A stretch of 64,000 bases of DNA from an uncultured Methanobrevibacter sp. (GTDB lineage Archaea > Methanobacteriota > Methanobacteria > Methanobacteriales > Methanobacteriaceae). The translations under genes were made by a program, and so were the position numbers. Below the pieces are notes generated by a model, which worked only from the letters and a program-made list of their open reading frames with translations, did not search any database and had not been told where the DNA came from. Within the stretch, counting starts at the first letter, position 1, and every line of letters begins with the position of its first letter. Where the stretch lies: positions 1 to 64,000 of the forward strand of contig CADBHR010000001.1 of the NCBI GenBank assembly GCA_902794475.1, read 5' to 3'. Shown here piece after piece: positions 8,651 through 18,691 of this stretch.

Positions 8651-10453
8651 TTAAAAATTTCTCTCATATAACTTAGTTGCTCCCTTTTGATAGATTTTAG
8701 TGTAATTTTCATGTTTCCATTTAGCACTAGTGATAATATAATCATACTTAGTTTGATTAAACTCTTTTAAATCAAAACCTAAAAATACCCAGTTTTCCGC
8801 ATTAGACCCCGAAATGTTCACTAAATCAACATCTTTATTGAAATACCATTCATAAGGCCTTATTCCGCCTGATGCTCCAATTTCTTTATCCATATAATTA
8901 TCATCATAGTTAATTAAATAATTAGCAACCGAATCTATTTGTAAAGCTGAATCATCAAACTCTACTGTACTGGTAAAATTAAAGATCATGAATAACATCA
9001 GAATTATGAAAATTATGGTTAAAAACCTTGATATGAAATGGTTATTATCAACTTCAAACTTATTTTCACTTAAATTAGGATTATCAAAACCATTTTCAAG
9101 GAATTTCAAAACATGTTTCAAAGAATAAATAACAAAATATACAAATGCCGGAAATGTTGGTAAAATATATCTAATGGCTTTTACATCCATTAAAGAAAAT
9201 ACAATTAAATAAAATGCAAACAGACAAAAACAAGTTAATGATATGCCTATATTATCAATATTTCCATAATATCTCTTTGCTAAATGCATCAAAATTATGC
9301 AAATAGTCCAAATTGAAAATAAAGTTATCAAATAATTAGTTTTTAATCCAATAAATGAAATACAACATAAAACGAAAATTAATAAACAGAGAAACTTATG
9401 TTCAAAAACTTTTCCAAAAAAGCATTTAATAGTATTAGCGGATTTTTTCACTTTTAATAAGAATCCGGATATCAAAATTAGGAGTATTAGATATGCCATA
9501 GGAGAAGGACTGGTAAACTTTGGAATCAGCCCGCTGAATGTTATTTTATTACAATATAAAAAATGGAGGTAATGTGTTATATAAAAAAGTTTATCTTCTA
9601 TATAATTAACTTGACCAGCAGGATTATTTGAAGTGAAATGATTAAAAGATCCTGAAGCCATTCCAAAATAAGTCAAATCTGAACCCATGGACAATAGAAC
9701 ATGGAAAACATACAGTAACAATGATAACGAAATGATTCCAGAGATACAAATCCATTTAAATTCATTACCTTTAATAAAATCTAATGATTTTTTAATAAAT
9801 AATCCTCTGTCATATATCATATTCTTAACTAATTCAATTATATCATGATTTTTAAATACATATAAAGCAATTATAACTACTATATATGCATTTGTATATC
9901 TGGTGAAAAATGACAATATAGCTGAAATTCCAGCTAAAACATAAAATCTATTATCCTTATCTATGGCAAATATGAAAATTAAAGTCCATATTATCATAGA
10001 AACAGCAGGAACGTCCAGCAATCCACATGCAAAATACAACAAAGTTAATGAAAAACTGGAATATAAAAGTGCACCTGTGAAACTTAATAAAGGTGAAAAC
10101 CTAATTTTAAGAAGGACATACATTCCTAAAATTCCTAAAATTCCAAAAAATCCCGTTACAATAAATATTGAAAGAACATCAACAAAGCCCAATCTAAATA
10201 AAATCGAAGTTAAAAAACAAATCACGGGCGAATTCGCCAAATATATGGGAGTAGAAATATTATTAACATTTAAACCTGCAAAATCTAATGCAGCTGCTAA
10301 ATAAACATAAAGATCAGAACTGAAAGCACCTCTTGTTTGATGATATCTAATCATCATTATAGTAATTAACAGACTAATCACAAGCAATATTAACAGATAA
10401 TATTTGTCTTCCTCATACAAATTTATTTTATTAAAGAAACTTGAAATACCCAT
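8651..10453 (-). CDS. GT39-like polytopic glycosyltransferase (dolichyl-phosphate sugar dependent type)
   Basis: About 600 residues with some 11-13 membrane helices and a short extracytoplasmic C-terminal domain. The first loop has TRGAFSSDLYVYLAAALDFAG in the place where GT-C enzymes (ArnT/PMT type, GT39) keep their catalytic acid. Such enzymes move a sugar from a polyprenyl-phosphate carrier on the outer face of the membrane. The frame opens at GTG 10474, overlapping the upstream gene, but a GTGAT site at 10465-10461 points to ATG 10453 (MGISSFF). The TGA stop of the double GT2 gene lies at 10462-10464, so the genes are translationally close-coupled. Confidence 0.7.
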   Translation of the reverse strand: MGISSFFNKINLYEEDKYYLLILLVISLLITIMMIRYHQTRGAFSSDLYVYLAAALDFAGLNVNNISTPIYLANSPVICFLTSILFRLGFVDVLSIFIVTGFFGILGILGMYVLLKIRFSPLLSFTGALLYSSFSLTLLYFACGLLDVPAVSMIIWTLIFIFAIDKDNRFYVLAGISAILSFFTRYTNAYIVVIIALYVFKNHDIIELVKNMIYDRGLFIKKSLDFIKGNEFKWICISGIISLSLLLYVFHVLLSMGSDLTYFGMASGSFNHFTSNNPAGQVNYIEDKLFYITHYLHFLYCNKITFSGLIPKFTSPSPMAYLILLILISGFLLKVKKSANTIKCFFGKVFEHKFLCLLIFVLCCISFIGLKTNYLITLFSIWTICIILMHLAKRYYGNIDNIGISLTCFCLFAFYLIVFSLMDVKAIRYILPTFPAFVYFVIYSLKHVLKFLENGFDNPNLSENKFEVDNNHFISRFLTIIFIILMLFMIFNFTSTVEFDDSALQIDSVANYLINYDDNYMDKEIGASGGIRPYEWYFNKDVDLVNISGSNAENWVFLGFDLKEFNQTKYDYIITSAKWKHENYTKIYQKGATKLYERNF

Positions 10454-10461
10454 TTTAATCA

Positions 10462-12354
10462 TCACACATCCCACAAAGGAGTCTTGTATCCTAATTTTTC
10501 AGCCAATTCAGGTTCCCATTGATTTTTTGAAAACATCAAATCAAATTTGTCTTTGTTCTCTTTAAGTTTCTTTGTTGACTGTTGAAATTTATGATACACT
10601 TTGGCATCGGAAGTTTGATATATTCTTAATCCTAAAATATGGCGAACAAAGTTTGAAAATATCCTGTCTGAACGAAAGTGCCTGCCTAATTCAGAGTCAA
10701 GACCTAAACTTTTATCATATATTTCACGTTTAATGTAAGTGCAGAAGAATGGGGCAAAATTCAACTCCAAAATCTCTCCATCATGATACAGAGGAACGTT
10801 AATAATATTTTTATGTGTTCTGGATGGAGTCACATCACATTCATAATTGAAATTAGCGTAAGGAACATTATATTTAATTCTAGGATCGCTGTTAAATAAG
10901 ATTTCCTGAGGAACAATAAGCCCGCAATCATCAATATCATAAGCGTAAAACTGCATCGCTTCCAATGCCCCTTTTGTTAAAATAGCATCATTGTTTAAAA
11001 GCAGAATATCGGAATCATTATCCGCTATGGAAATTCCCTGTTCTACTGCATATGTGAAACCATAGTTTATATCATTTTGAATCAGCTTGATTTTATCCTG
11101 TGAAAACATGGTTTTTAGATATTCCCGAACTGCATCATTAGAATTATTATCTACAACAATTATATCTATTAAAGGAGAATTGAAGGATAAAATTGCGTCA
11201 ATGCACTCTTTAAGGTCATCCAATAATTCATAGCTAGGGATGACTATACTGACCTTTTTATCCAGTTCATATTTTAATGAGAAATCTTTATTATTATCAA
11301 TCAACTCATGAACTAATTCAATATTTTCCTCATCATCCGGACTTTTTAAATTTGTTTTTGATTGTAAAACAGGTATTGAATACATCTTATGATTTTTTGA
11401 CATGTTTAAAATGAAATGCCAATCTTCCAAAGACTGTAAAGATTCCTCAAATTGAATCTCATCCACTAAAGATTTTTTATGGGCAAACGCACTTAATGAA
11501 ATATAATTTTTATTGAACAATAATGATTTGCTGTATACACCGAATTTTATTGCTGAAACTTTATTCCAGTCAGAATCATAAATTAATTGACCTGAATATA
11601 TCACATCAGCATCAGATACTTCGAAAAATGCTCCCATCATTGTTTTTAAGTATTCCTCACACCATTCATTGCCGATATCTATATAAAAAATGTATTCCCC
11701 ATTTGCCTTATCCAGTGCCAGATTTCTGCAATAGGAGAAACCCTTTCGTTCATCATTCCTAATTATTTGAACATTGGATTGTGTGATTGAATTCAATTCG
11801 GATGCAGTCTCATCTTCACTAGCATCATCGACTATAATCAGTTCATAGTTAGTGTAAGTTTGATTGAAAACACTCTGAAGAGTATCAGAAAGTTCAGATT
11901 CATTATTAAAAACCGGAAGTATGATGGAAACCAACGGTCGATAATTTTCAACATTTCCCTCCAGATATTTTGCTAAATGATCCATAAATGCAAAGCATCG
12001 TTTATCTTCATTTGAAAAAGGATATTCAATTACTGGTGAAACGTAAAACTTTGATAGAATACCTTCAAAATCAAAAAAGAGATAATCCTTTTCATATTTA
12101 TTAAATAATCTGTCCTTGGCTTTTTTAAGTTTCTTATTACGTTTTTTTAGAGAAACCAATTTAGACTGTTTCTTCTTCAAGTCCTCTTCCAAAGAATCAA
12201 TCTTAGCCTGTTTCTTCTTCAAATCCTCTTCCAAAGAATCAATTTTAACTTGCTTTTTCTCCAAATCCTTTTCGGATTTCTTTAATTTTTCATAGCTCTC
12301 TTTATAGAACTGATAGCTATTGCTTCTCTCCAATAATTTTTCGTTAAGCCCCAT
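10462..12354 (-). CDS. Double-domain family 2 glycosyltransferase with N-terminal SNSY tag and coiled coil
   Basis: This 630-residue protein begins with the tag LLERSNSYQFYKESYEKL (7-24), followed by a coiled coil with three 14-residue repeats (KxQ-KIDSLEEDLKK, about 32-75). Two GT-A family 2 domains follow: the first with SIILPVFNNES and VDDASEDE, the second with SIVIPSYE, VDNNSND and LLNNDA. The tandem arrangement resembles rhamnosyltransferase-like enzymes in bacterial surface polysaccharide loci, so it may add two sugars in turn. It is the only glycosyltransferase here with the LicD-type N-terminal tag rather than the C-terminal SWK tag. AGGTATTTT precedes the ATG. Confidence 0.8.
   Translation of the reverse strand: MGLNEKLLERSNSYQFYKESYEKLKKSEKDLEKKQVKIDSLEEDLKKKQAKIDSLEEDLKKKQSKLVSLKKRNKKLKKAKDRLFNKYEKDYLFFDFEGILSKFYVSPVIEYPFSNEDKRCFAFMDHLAKYLEGNVENYRPLVSIILPVFNNESELSDTLQSVFNQTYTNYELIIVDDASEDETASELNSITQSNVQIIRNDERKGFSYCRNLALDKANGEYIFYIDIGNEWCEEYLKTMMGAFFEVSDADVIYSGQLIYDSDWNKVSAIKFGVYSKSLLFNKNYISLSAFAHKKSLVDEIQFEESLQSLEDWHFILNMSKNHKMYSIPVLQSKTNLKSPDDEENIELVHELIDNNKDFSLKYELDKKVSIVIPSYELLDDLKECIDAILSFNSPLIDIIVVDNNSNDAVREYLKTMFSQDKIKLIQNDINYGFTYAVEQGISIADNDSDILLLNNDAILTKGALEAMQFYAYDIDDCGLIVPQEILFNSDPRIKYNVPYANFNYECDVTPSRTHKNIINVPLYHDGEILELNFAPFFCTYIKREIYDKSLGLDSELGRHFRSDRIFSNFVRHILGLRIYQTSDAKVYHKFQQSTKKLKENKDKFDLMFSKNQWEPELAEKLGYKTPLWDV
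12166..12291 (-). repeat. Three 42-bp tandem repeats encoding two-heptad coiled-coil units
   Basis: The coding sequence repeats with a 42-bp step (12166 and 12208 begin matching copies), giving three 14-residue units KKQxKIDSLEEDLK. The third copy is diverged. Each unit is exactly two heptads, so gain or loss of a copy keeps the coiled-coil register. Confidence 0.8.
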
Positions 12355-12445
12355 AAAATACCTTCATATGGATTATTTTTATTATTTTATGTAATTAAAA
12401 ATGTGTATTTTCTTTCATATACATATTATCATATTGAATAATGTT

Positions 12446-13624
12446 TTACTTAAAATTACGAATCCTTCTAAACGGCTTTGTCATTTTCCAGCTTTTTGAA
12501 TTCATTAACTGCTTATTTTCCTTTAAAATATCATTATACTCTTGTTCTATTTGATTTTTCTCTTTTTCAAGTTTTTTATTTTCCTTTTTTAACTTTCTTT
12601 GATTTCTTTTAAGTTTTTTAATCTTATTGGTCAAATGATAATTCTTCATTAACAGATTAAATTCCTTGTAGGTTTCCGCTTCCATCACATTTTCATAAAC
12701 CTTTTTATTATACTTCTCCAATATGCTCATTAAGTTTTCATGACCTGCAAAATCAGACAAATCAGACAGGTCTTTTTTATATTCCTCTAAAAATTGATTT
12801 TTGTAATCATCATGAATCTGATTAAACCTGAATAGTTCCAAACGCACTCTCCAGTTATATAAGTAATGTTTATATCTGTCAACTAGACCATATTTGATAA
12901 ACACTGAAAAAATCCCTTCAAAAGCGGGAAAAATATTTAAGAAACGTTTGTCCTTAGATTCCTGAATGGAAGTTGAATGAATTCTGCGGACATATAATGT
13001 TTCATCATAAAAGCAAATCCTTTCAGATGCAAACAGCATGTCCCAGAAAAATAGATTATCGTGAAAGATGATGCCTTCGGCAAACTGCGCCCCACACTTT
13101 TTAATAAAATCCAGATTATACAGCTTTCCCCATGGAGTGGCGGATATTTCAAATATTAAATCGCCCAAATCATTATAGGAGAATACCTCATCACCTACCT
13201 CCTGATATACATTCTCCATTGTGAAATACTCTTCTTCAAAATATTTATCTGTATCAGAATCATAATCAATAGCTTTAAACAATAAAAAATCGACATCTTT
13301 TTGTCTTATTAACTCATAAGTTTTTTCTAAAGCATCGGAATATAAAATATCATCAGAATCTATAAACAACAAATATTTTCCGGTGGCTTTTTTTAATGCC
13401 ACATTTCTAGCGGTGCCTCCGCCTTTATTTTCCTGGTGGAAAACCTTGATGCGACTATCCTTTTTTTCAAAATCCCGAAGAATTTCCAAGGAATTGTCTT
13501 TTGAGCCGTCATCAACACACAAGAACTCAAAATCATCAAAAGATTGATTTAATACACTGTCAATTGATTCTTTCAGGAATTCTTCACAGTTATATACGGG
13601 CATGATTACAGAAATTTCAACCAT
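12446..13624 (-). CDS. Family 2 glycosyltransferase, class A, with coiled coil and SWK tag
   Basis: A 392-residue inverting GT-A glycosyltransferase. SVIMPVYNCEEF begins the nucleotide-sugar binding fold, VDDGSKDNS gives the donor-binding Asp pair, and FIDSDD is the metal-binding DxD motif. The acceptor region has GIIFHDNLFFWD and VRRIHSTS, shared with the genes at 14984 and 39409 (class A). A coiled coil (about 330-372) leads to NSKSWKMTKPFRR. GGAGAT lies six bases before the ATG. It is followed by the double GT2 gene across a 91-base gap. Sugar and linkage cannot be assigned. Confidence 0.85.
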   Translation of the reverse strand: MVEISVIMPVYNCEEFLKESIDSVLNQSFDDFEFLCVDDGSKDNSLEILRDFEKKDSRIKVFHQENKGGGTARNVALKKATGKYLLFIDSDDILYSDALEKTYELIRQKDVDFLLFKAIDYDSDTDKYFEEEYFTMENVYQEVGDEVFSYNDLGDLIFEISATPWGKLYNLDFIKKCGAQFAEGIIFHDNLFFWDMLFASERICFYDETLYVRRIHSTSIQESKDKRFLNIFPAFEGIFSVFIKYGLVDRYKHYLYNWRVRLELFRFNQIHDDYKNQFLEEYKKDLSDLSDFAGHENLMSILEKYNKKVYENVMEAETYKEFNLLMKNYHLTNKIKKLKRNQRKLKKENKKLEKEKNQIEQEYNDILKENKQLMNSKSWKMTKPFRRIRNFK

Positions 13625-13804
13625 ATTATCTCCAAAGTAAACAATTTATACAATTTGATTATTTTGATGAATAAACATTTAATTAAACTTATTTTATGAA
13701 TATATCAAAGTTACAGGGTTATCTTATTTAATTTTTAATTATTATTAATCTGTTTTTTACTTTATTTAACTTTTTTTAAGCAATGGGCAAATCAATGAAA
13801 ATAT

Positions 13805-14965
13805 CTATTTTAACTTCCTGAGAGGGTTTGCAAAAGATGAAGCCACCTTAAAAGATTTTGAATTTTTTATTGACTTGATTTCTTTTTTTAATGACCTGTT
13901 TTTCTTTTTATATTTCTTAATTTGAGAATAAAGATATTCATTTTCTTTTTTAATCAATTCCAAATCCTTATGAGTAATGACCACTTCAGATTTATCATCA
14001 TCAATCATAGGTATTGGAGATAAAAACTTATAGTAATTATCTATATGTTTTCGCCTTAAATGTTTCAAAACGATGTTTTCATCAAGCCTTAAAAGCATTT
14101 CCTGAATCAATGGCCTTAACTCATGCATATGTTCTTCATGACCATCCCTTCTCAAAATATTATAAATGTAAGCGAATGCCCTTAAATAGACCTGTTTTAA
14201 AACAAGCTCATCCTTGCAGCCATATTTCTCAACTATATCGAGATTATCCATCATTCTTCGGATAGGAATTGTGAAATCGTTTAAGGCATTTGATGAAGAA
14301 TTCGGATTGGTTTCACGATAATTGTAATAAGGAACATGCCTATAAATTATCCTTTTAGCTGAAAATGCTGTTTCATAAAAGAAAGGATTGTCAACCCATC
14401 CTGCCCCTTTTTCTTCAATAAATCTGATATTATTCTCTTTTAAAAAGCTATTTTTATAAATTCCTGCCCATATTGAAGGATGCCCATTAATGATTAGAGG
14501 CTGTTCAAGCATCGTAAAGGCATCAGTGTTTTTTATGCTTTTTTTAGATTCATTAATTTTTTTTGCTTTTTCTCTATCAGGACTATCGTAGAAATGATAA
14601 AATGTTGATTTGACAATGTCTGCATCATATTGCCTGGCCAAATCATATAAATCAGCAAGCATGTTTTTTTCTATAAAATCATCTGATTCCACTATTGCTA
14701 TGTATTCTCCGTTGGAATTATCCAAGCCGATGTTCATCTGATATCCGTAGCTTCTTTTATCTGAATTGAAGATGGTGATTCTTGAATCTTCAGCAGCTAA
14801 CTGATTTAAAATCTCAAGGGTCTTATCATCTGATCCTGCATCTATACATAATATCTCAATATCTTCAAGAGTTTGGCCAATAACACTTTCCACACATTGC
14901 TTAATGTAATCCTGTGAGTTCAGTGAAGGAATTAATACAGATATAAACGGTTTATCATTATCCAC
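13805..14965 (-). CDS. Family 2 glycosyltransferase, class B, with variant tag
   Basis: About 386 residues if translation begins at GTG 14965 (VDNDKPF). A TTG at 14980 would add five residues, but GGTGG at 14978-14974 fits the GTG start, and the paralog at 17465 begins MSLDKPK. GT2 motifs are SVLIPSLNSQ, IDAGSDDKT and VESDDF. Class B marks are RSYGYQMNIGLDN, HPSIWAGIYK, GWVDNPFF and RETNPNSSSN. The C-terminal coiled coil ends in NSKSFKVASSFANPLRKLK, where the usual W is F and extra residues separate the two halves of the tag. Confidence 0.83.
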   Translation of the reverse strand: MDNDKPFISVLIPSLNSQDYIKQCVESVIGQTLEDIEILCIDAGSDDKTLEILNQLAAEDSRITIFNSDKRSYGYQMNIGLDNSNGEYIAIVESDDFIEKNMLADLYDLARQYDADIVKSTFYHFYDSPDREKAKKINESKKSIKNTDAFTMLEQPLIINGHPSIWAGIYKNSFLKENNIRFIEEKGAGWVDNPFFYETAFSAKRIIYRHVPYYNYRETNPNSSSNALNDFTIPIRRMMDNLDIVEKYGCKDELVLKQVYLRAFAYIYNILRRDGHEEHMHELRPLIQEMLLRLDENIVLKHLRRKHIDNYYKFLSPIPMIDDDKSEVVITHKDLELIKKENEYLYSQIKKYKKKNRSLKKEIKSIKNSKSFKVASSFANPLRKLK

Positions 14966-14983
14966 TATAACAACCACCAAACA

Positions 14984-16132
14984 CTATTTTAACTTTCTTT
15001 TGGCCGAACGTAATGATTTTGTTATTTTCCAACTATTTGAATTTAAGACCTGATTATTTTTCTCCTTGAGTTTCTTATTCTTCTCTTTTAGTTTTTTATT
15101 CTTATCCTTGAGCACCTTATTTTTCTCTTTGAGGTCATTAATATCGAATTTGCTTACCTGAATTATTATCTCCTTAGGATCATCCATTTGCTCAAGTAAA
15201 GTTAAAATCAGCTTGTTTCTTTCATCAATTGTTTCGCAAAAATCGTCGAAGAAGTCTTCCTGCCTCAATTCATCAATATTCTTTTTAAATTCAGTTAAGA
15301 ATACATCTCTTAATTCTGGCTTTATTCTGAAAAGTCTAAAATAGGCAATGCGAACCCGGCGATTATACAATTCCTCTTTAAATTCCTCAAAAACACCATG
15401 TTTTCTAAAACATTGCCAAATTAATTTATAAATTTCAAATGTATCTAAAAAACGCATATCTCCCGCTTTTGTTGATGATGCAGAATGCCATCTTCTAATA
15501 AACAGGTGCTGGCGCAGGAAAGTGATTCTCTTGGCGCTGAAAAGCACATCCCAGAAAAATACGTTATCGTCAAAAATCAGACCCTCAGGAAACTTTGCGC
15601 CGCAATTTTCAATAAATTCCCTCCTATACATCTTACTCCAGGGAGTAACCGCTATTTTAAATAAGAATTTCTTAACATCTTTCCAGCTAAAGACACTATC
15701 TCCCACAACATCGGCCAGTTTATTCATGCTGTAGTTTTCTTTTTCTATGTACTCATTCGTATCCATGTAGTAATTGATGGCCTGAAAGAGAACAAAATCA
15801 ACATCCTTTTCATCACCAACCCTTACAGTGTCTTCAAATGCATTTAGCTTTAAAATATCATCCGAATCCATTAAAAAAAGATATTCTCCTTTTGCAAGTT
15901 CCATACCTCTATTTGTTGCCACGGCATGTCCTGCATTTTCTTGAGATATGACAGTGAATCTGCTGTCCTTTTTAGCATATTCATTTAGAATTTCCAAAGA
16001 GTTATCGGTCGAACCGTCATTCACACAAATTATTTCGATATCATCTAAAGTCTGATTAACTATACTGTCCAAACATTCTTCCAAATAATCTTCAACATTG
16101 TACACCGGAACAACAACTGACACCTTAACCAT
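14984..16132 (-). CDS. Family 2 glycosyltransferase, class A, with coiled coil and SWK tag
   Basis: A 382-residue GT2 enzyme with SVVVPVYNVEDY, VNDGSTDNS and LMDSDD. It shares GLIFDDNVFFWDVLFSAKRI and RRWHSAS with the class A genes at 12446 and 39409. Near the C-terminus, repeated KEKNKKL heptads (about 335-362) precede NSNSWKITKSLRS, so the coiled coil is especially regular. GGTG lies nine bases before the ATG. Only 18 bases separate it from the next start, so it is probably in one transcript with the genes at 13805 to 19978. Confidence 0.85.
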   Translation of the reverse strand: MVKVSVVVPVYNVEDYLEECLDSIVNQTLDDIEIICVNDGSTDNSLEILNEYAKKDSRFTVISQENAGHAVATNRGMELAKGEYLFLMDSDDILKLNAFEDTVRVGDEKDVDFVLFQAINYYMDTNEYIEKENYSMNKLADVVGDSVFSWKDVKKFLFKIAVTPWSKMYRREFIENCGAKFPEGLIFDDNVFFWDVLFSAKRITFLRQHLFIRRWHSASSTKAGDMRFLDTFEIYKLIWQCFRKHGVFEEFKEELYNRRVRIAYFRLFRIKPELRDVFLTEFKKNIDELRQEDFFDDFCETIDERNKLILTLLEQMDDPKEIIIQVSKFDINDLKEKNKVLKDKNKKLKEKNKKLKEKNNQVLNSNSWKITKSLRSAKRKLK

Positions 16133-16179
16133 AATCTACACCATAAAATAATAAATATCTTTTTTAAACGAAATAATCA

Positions 16180-17451
16180 TTAGCTTGTAAGAATCTCATA
16201 ACATTTTCTTAACTGATATTTTGAAAAGAAATCATCGCTACCAATCCAACTATTGTTAAATACCATTTTCGCATTTTTTCGAACAGTAAGGGTACCATGA
16301 GTATTTATATTGAAAATGAATTTTTTGACTTTGAACTCCATTAATTCCTTCTTAAATCTTAAATCATTGTTTAAGTATTTGACACAATTTGACTTGAAGT
16401 CCTCAAATGAATAAGCATAAATCACCATAAAATACTCTTCCAATACAATTTCATCAATTGCTTTGGTATCATATATATCAATTTGAAGAAAATCTTTAGT
16501 TATCTTTTTAAACAATTCCTCAGAACCGAATTTCAACAAAAGATTAAACTTGGCCGGAACAATAAACCTGACATAGTTAAAATCACTTTCATCAAACGAT
16601 TTATTATCGATTCCCCAGACATCATTGAAAATCTCGATTATGTCTGAGTCCTGATTATTACCTTCCCATGTCAAAAACCTGAATAAATGAATCTTATAGA
16701 AATCTGAAGTGTCATCAAGCCCTGCGTCGGTTAAAATTTCACAAACATCCTTAAAATGTTGGATATACTGTTTTTTCTTATCATAAGTTCTGATTTTCTC
16801 ATTCACTCCTCCGCCGACAGTGTGATTATATCCATATAATGTCAACGGAACTGTTCCTATTTCTGAAATATTTGCAAATACGTTAGCTAGAAATATTGGA
16901 TCTTCACCGGCCCTGATATCTGGAAAATCAATATTGTGTGACTTTAAAAATTCCAGATTGAAAATTGCCTTAGTAAAACAATATGGAATTCCATAATCTT
17001 TTGGATGAATGACTCCATAACTATCAAAATAAGCATAATCCCCTATTCTATAATGAGGATTTCCTTTATCCTGGTAATTCTGGTCAAGCATTGTGAGGTT
17101 AGCAGAAACCATAACCAAATTTTTCTCGATGGCTAAATTGTACATCTTCTCCAAACATTCTTCGTCAAGAAAGACATCATCGGCATCCAAAAATCCGACA
17201 AACTCACCGGATGCATTTTTCAATCCATTGTTACGAGCAACAGCAGGACCCTGATTTTCTTGAGAAACAACCTTTAAAATATCATAAGAATCCTTAAGTT
17301 CATTTAAAACTTCTAATGAATTATCAGTGGAACCATCATTGACACATATAAGTTCAATATCTTTTAAGGTCTGCTTTGAAACGCTTTCAACTGTTTTTGC
17401 AAGAAATTCACCGGCATTATAAACAGGTACGATAATAGAAACTTTAGTCAT
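16180..17451 (-). CDS. Family 2 glycosyltransferase, class C, without tag
   Basis: A 423-residue GT2 enzyme with SIIVPVYNAGEF, VNDGSTDNS and FLDADD in place of DSDD. Class C features shared with 18692 are YGIPYCFTKAIF, a GxDPIFLA-type stretch and LYGYNHTVGGGVN. Unlike its neighbours it has no coiled coil or SWK tag; the C-terminus is about 100 residues of mixed helix and strand ending RKCYEILTS. GGTGG lies four bases before the ATG. The acceptor is unknown. Confidence 0.83.
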   Translation of the reverse strand: MTKVSIIVPVYNAGEFLAKTVESVSKQTLKDIELICVNDGSTDNSLEVLNELKDSYDILKVVSQENQGPAVARNNGLKNASGEFVGFLDADDVFLDEECLEKMYNLAIEKNLVMVSANLTMLDQNYQDKGNPHYRIGDYAYFDSYGVIHPKDYGIPYCFTKAIFNLEFLKSHNIDFPDIRAGEDPIFLANVFANISEIGTVPLTLYGYNHTVGGGVNEKIRTYDKKKQYIQHFKDVCEILTDAGLDDTSDFYKIHLFRFLTWEGNNQDSDIIEIFNDVWGIDNKSFDESDFNYVRFIVPAKFNLLLKFGSEELFKKITKDFLQIDIYDTKAIDEIVLEEYFMVIYAYSFEDFKSNCVKYLNNDLRFKKELMEFKVKKFIFNINTHGTLTVRKNAKMVFNNSWIGSDDFFSKYQLRKCYEILTS

Positions 17452-17464
17452 TATTCCACCATAA

Positions 17465-18691
17465 TCATTTGAAAACTCTTTTGATGCCCCTTAATGGCTT
17501 TGTCACTTTCCAGCTTGAAGAATTGATTACTGAATCATACTCTTTCTTGTAGCTTTTACCTTTTTTCTTTTTCTTAAGCTTTTCATTCTTTTCCTTGAGT
17601 TTTTCATTCTTCTTTTTGAGTTTATTGATTTCCTTCTGCTGTGATTCGATAGCATTAATAAAGAATTCATGTTCCATACTCAAATGCTCGAATTCCTTTG
17701 AAGGAACTTCAATTACATCCCCATCTTTCAAGGTGTCAAATGGAGATAAGAAAGAATAATATCTCCTAAGATCAGGAATGCTGAAATTTGACCTTACTGT
17801 AAACGGTTGCAATCTTTCCATCATCTCTACAATATAAGGTCTTATTTCAGGCAGATTCTCTTCATATCCATCTCTTGCTTGAATGTTATTCATATAAATG
17901 TTAACTCTCCAATAGACACTTCTTAAAACCTCTTCGGTTTTGCATTCCGGATACTTATCAAGAACATCCAAATTATCAAGCATTCGTCTGATAGGTAATG
18001 TAAAATCTGTTAATTTGTTTGAAGATGAATCCGGATTGGATTCCCTATAATAATAGTAACCTTCATCAGTGTAACGTATTGTTTTTGCCAAACATAGAGT
18101 CTCATGGAAAAACGGATTATCTACCCATCCTCCGCCGGGAGCTTCCATAAACTTAATGTCATTGATTGAAAGGAAATCCCTTTTGTAAATTGCAGACCAT
18201 ATGGAAGGATGCCCTGTTAATACATATCCGCAATCCTTAAGATTAAATGGTTTGTCATCAGGAATTTTCTGTTTGAATCTGTTTCTGTCCTTATAAATCT
18301 CTCCGGTATCCTCATTAACATAAATAAAGCTGGATTTGATTAAATCATATTCTCCATTATTGGACAGCTTATATAATTCCTCAAACATTTCAGGAGCAAT
18401 ATAATCATCAGTTTCAACAATTCCAATGTATTCTCCCTTAGCTTCAGCCATTCCCATATTCATTTGATGGCCGTAACTCTTCTCATCTGAGTGGAGCAGA
18501 GTAATCTTTGGATTCTTATCAGCATATTCCTTTAAAATATCCAGGGTTCCATCAGTTGACCCCGCATCAACAATAATTATCTCAATATCCTCTAAAGTTT
18601 GATTAACAACACTGTCCATACACTCTACAATGTAATCTTTAACATTCAGTGTAGGCATGATAATTGAAACTTTTGGTTTATCTAATGACAT
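17465..18691 (-). CDS. Family 2 glycosyltransferase, class B, with coiled coil and SWK tag
   Basis: A 408-residue paralog of the class B gene at 13805. Motifs are SIIMPTLNVKDY, VDAGSTDGT and VETDDY; class marks are KSYGHQMNMGM, GHPSIWSAIYK, GGGWVDNPFFHE and RESNPDSSSN. The C-terminus has Lys/Glu heptads (about 345-380) and NSSSWKVTKPLRG. GGAGAT sits just before the ATG and overlaps the TAA of the gene upstream (stop 18692-18694), so expression of the two is closely coupled. Confidence 0.85.
   Translation of the reverse strand: MSLDKPKVSIIMPTLNVKDYIVECMDSVVNQTLEDIEIIIVDAGSTDGTLDILKEYADKNPKITLLHSDEKSYGHQMNMGMAEAKGEYIGIVETDDYIAPEMFEELYKLSNNGEYDLIKSSFIYVNEDTGEIYKDRNRFKQKIPDDKPFNLKDCGYVLTGHPSIWSAIYKRDFLSINDIKFMEAPGGGWVDNPFFHETLCLAKTIRYTDEGYYYYRESNPDSSSNKLTDFTLPIRRMLDNLDVLDKYPECKTEEVLRSVYWRVNIYMNNIQARDGYEENLPEIRPYIVEMMERLQPFTVRSNFSIPDLRRYYSFLSPFDTLKDGDVIEVPSKEFEHLSMEHEFFINAIESQQKEINKLKKKNEKLKEKNEKLKKKKKGKSYKKEYDSVINSSSWKVTKPLRGIKRVFK

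Noticed and set aside
9963-10304. Forward 113-codon frame inside the GT39-like gene
   Set aside because: It is antisense to a clear polytopic membrane protein and its translation is low-complexity Lys/Asn/Ile without a start signal.
13625-13804. 180-base gap in the GT2 run considered as a hidden gene
   Set aside because: Very AT-rich with frequent stops in all frames; more likely a promoter or terminator spacer.
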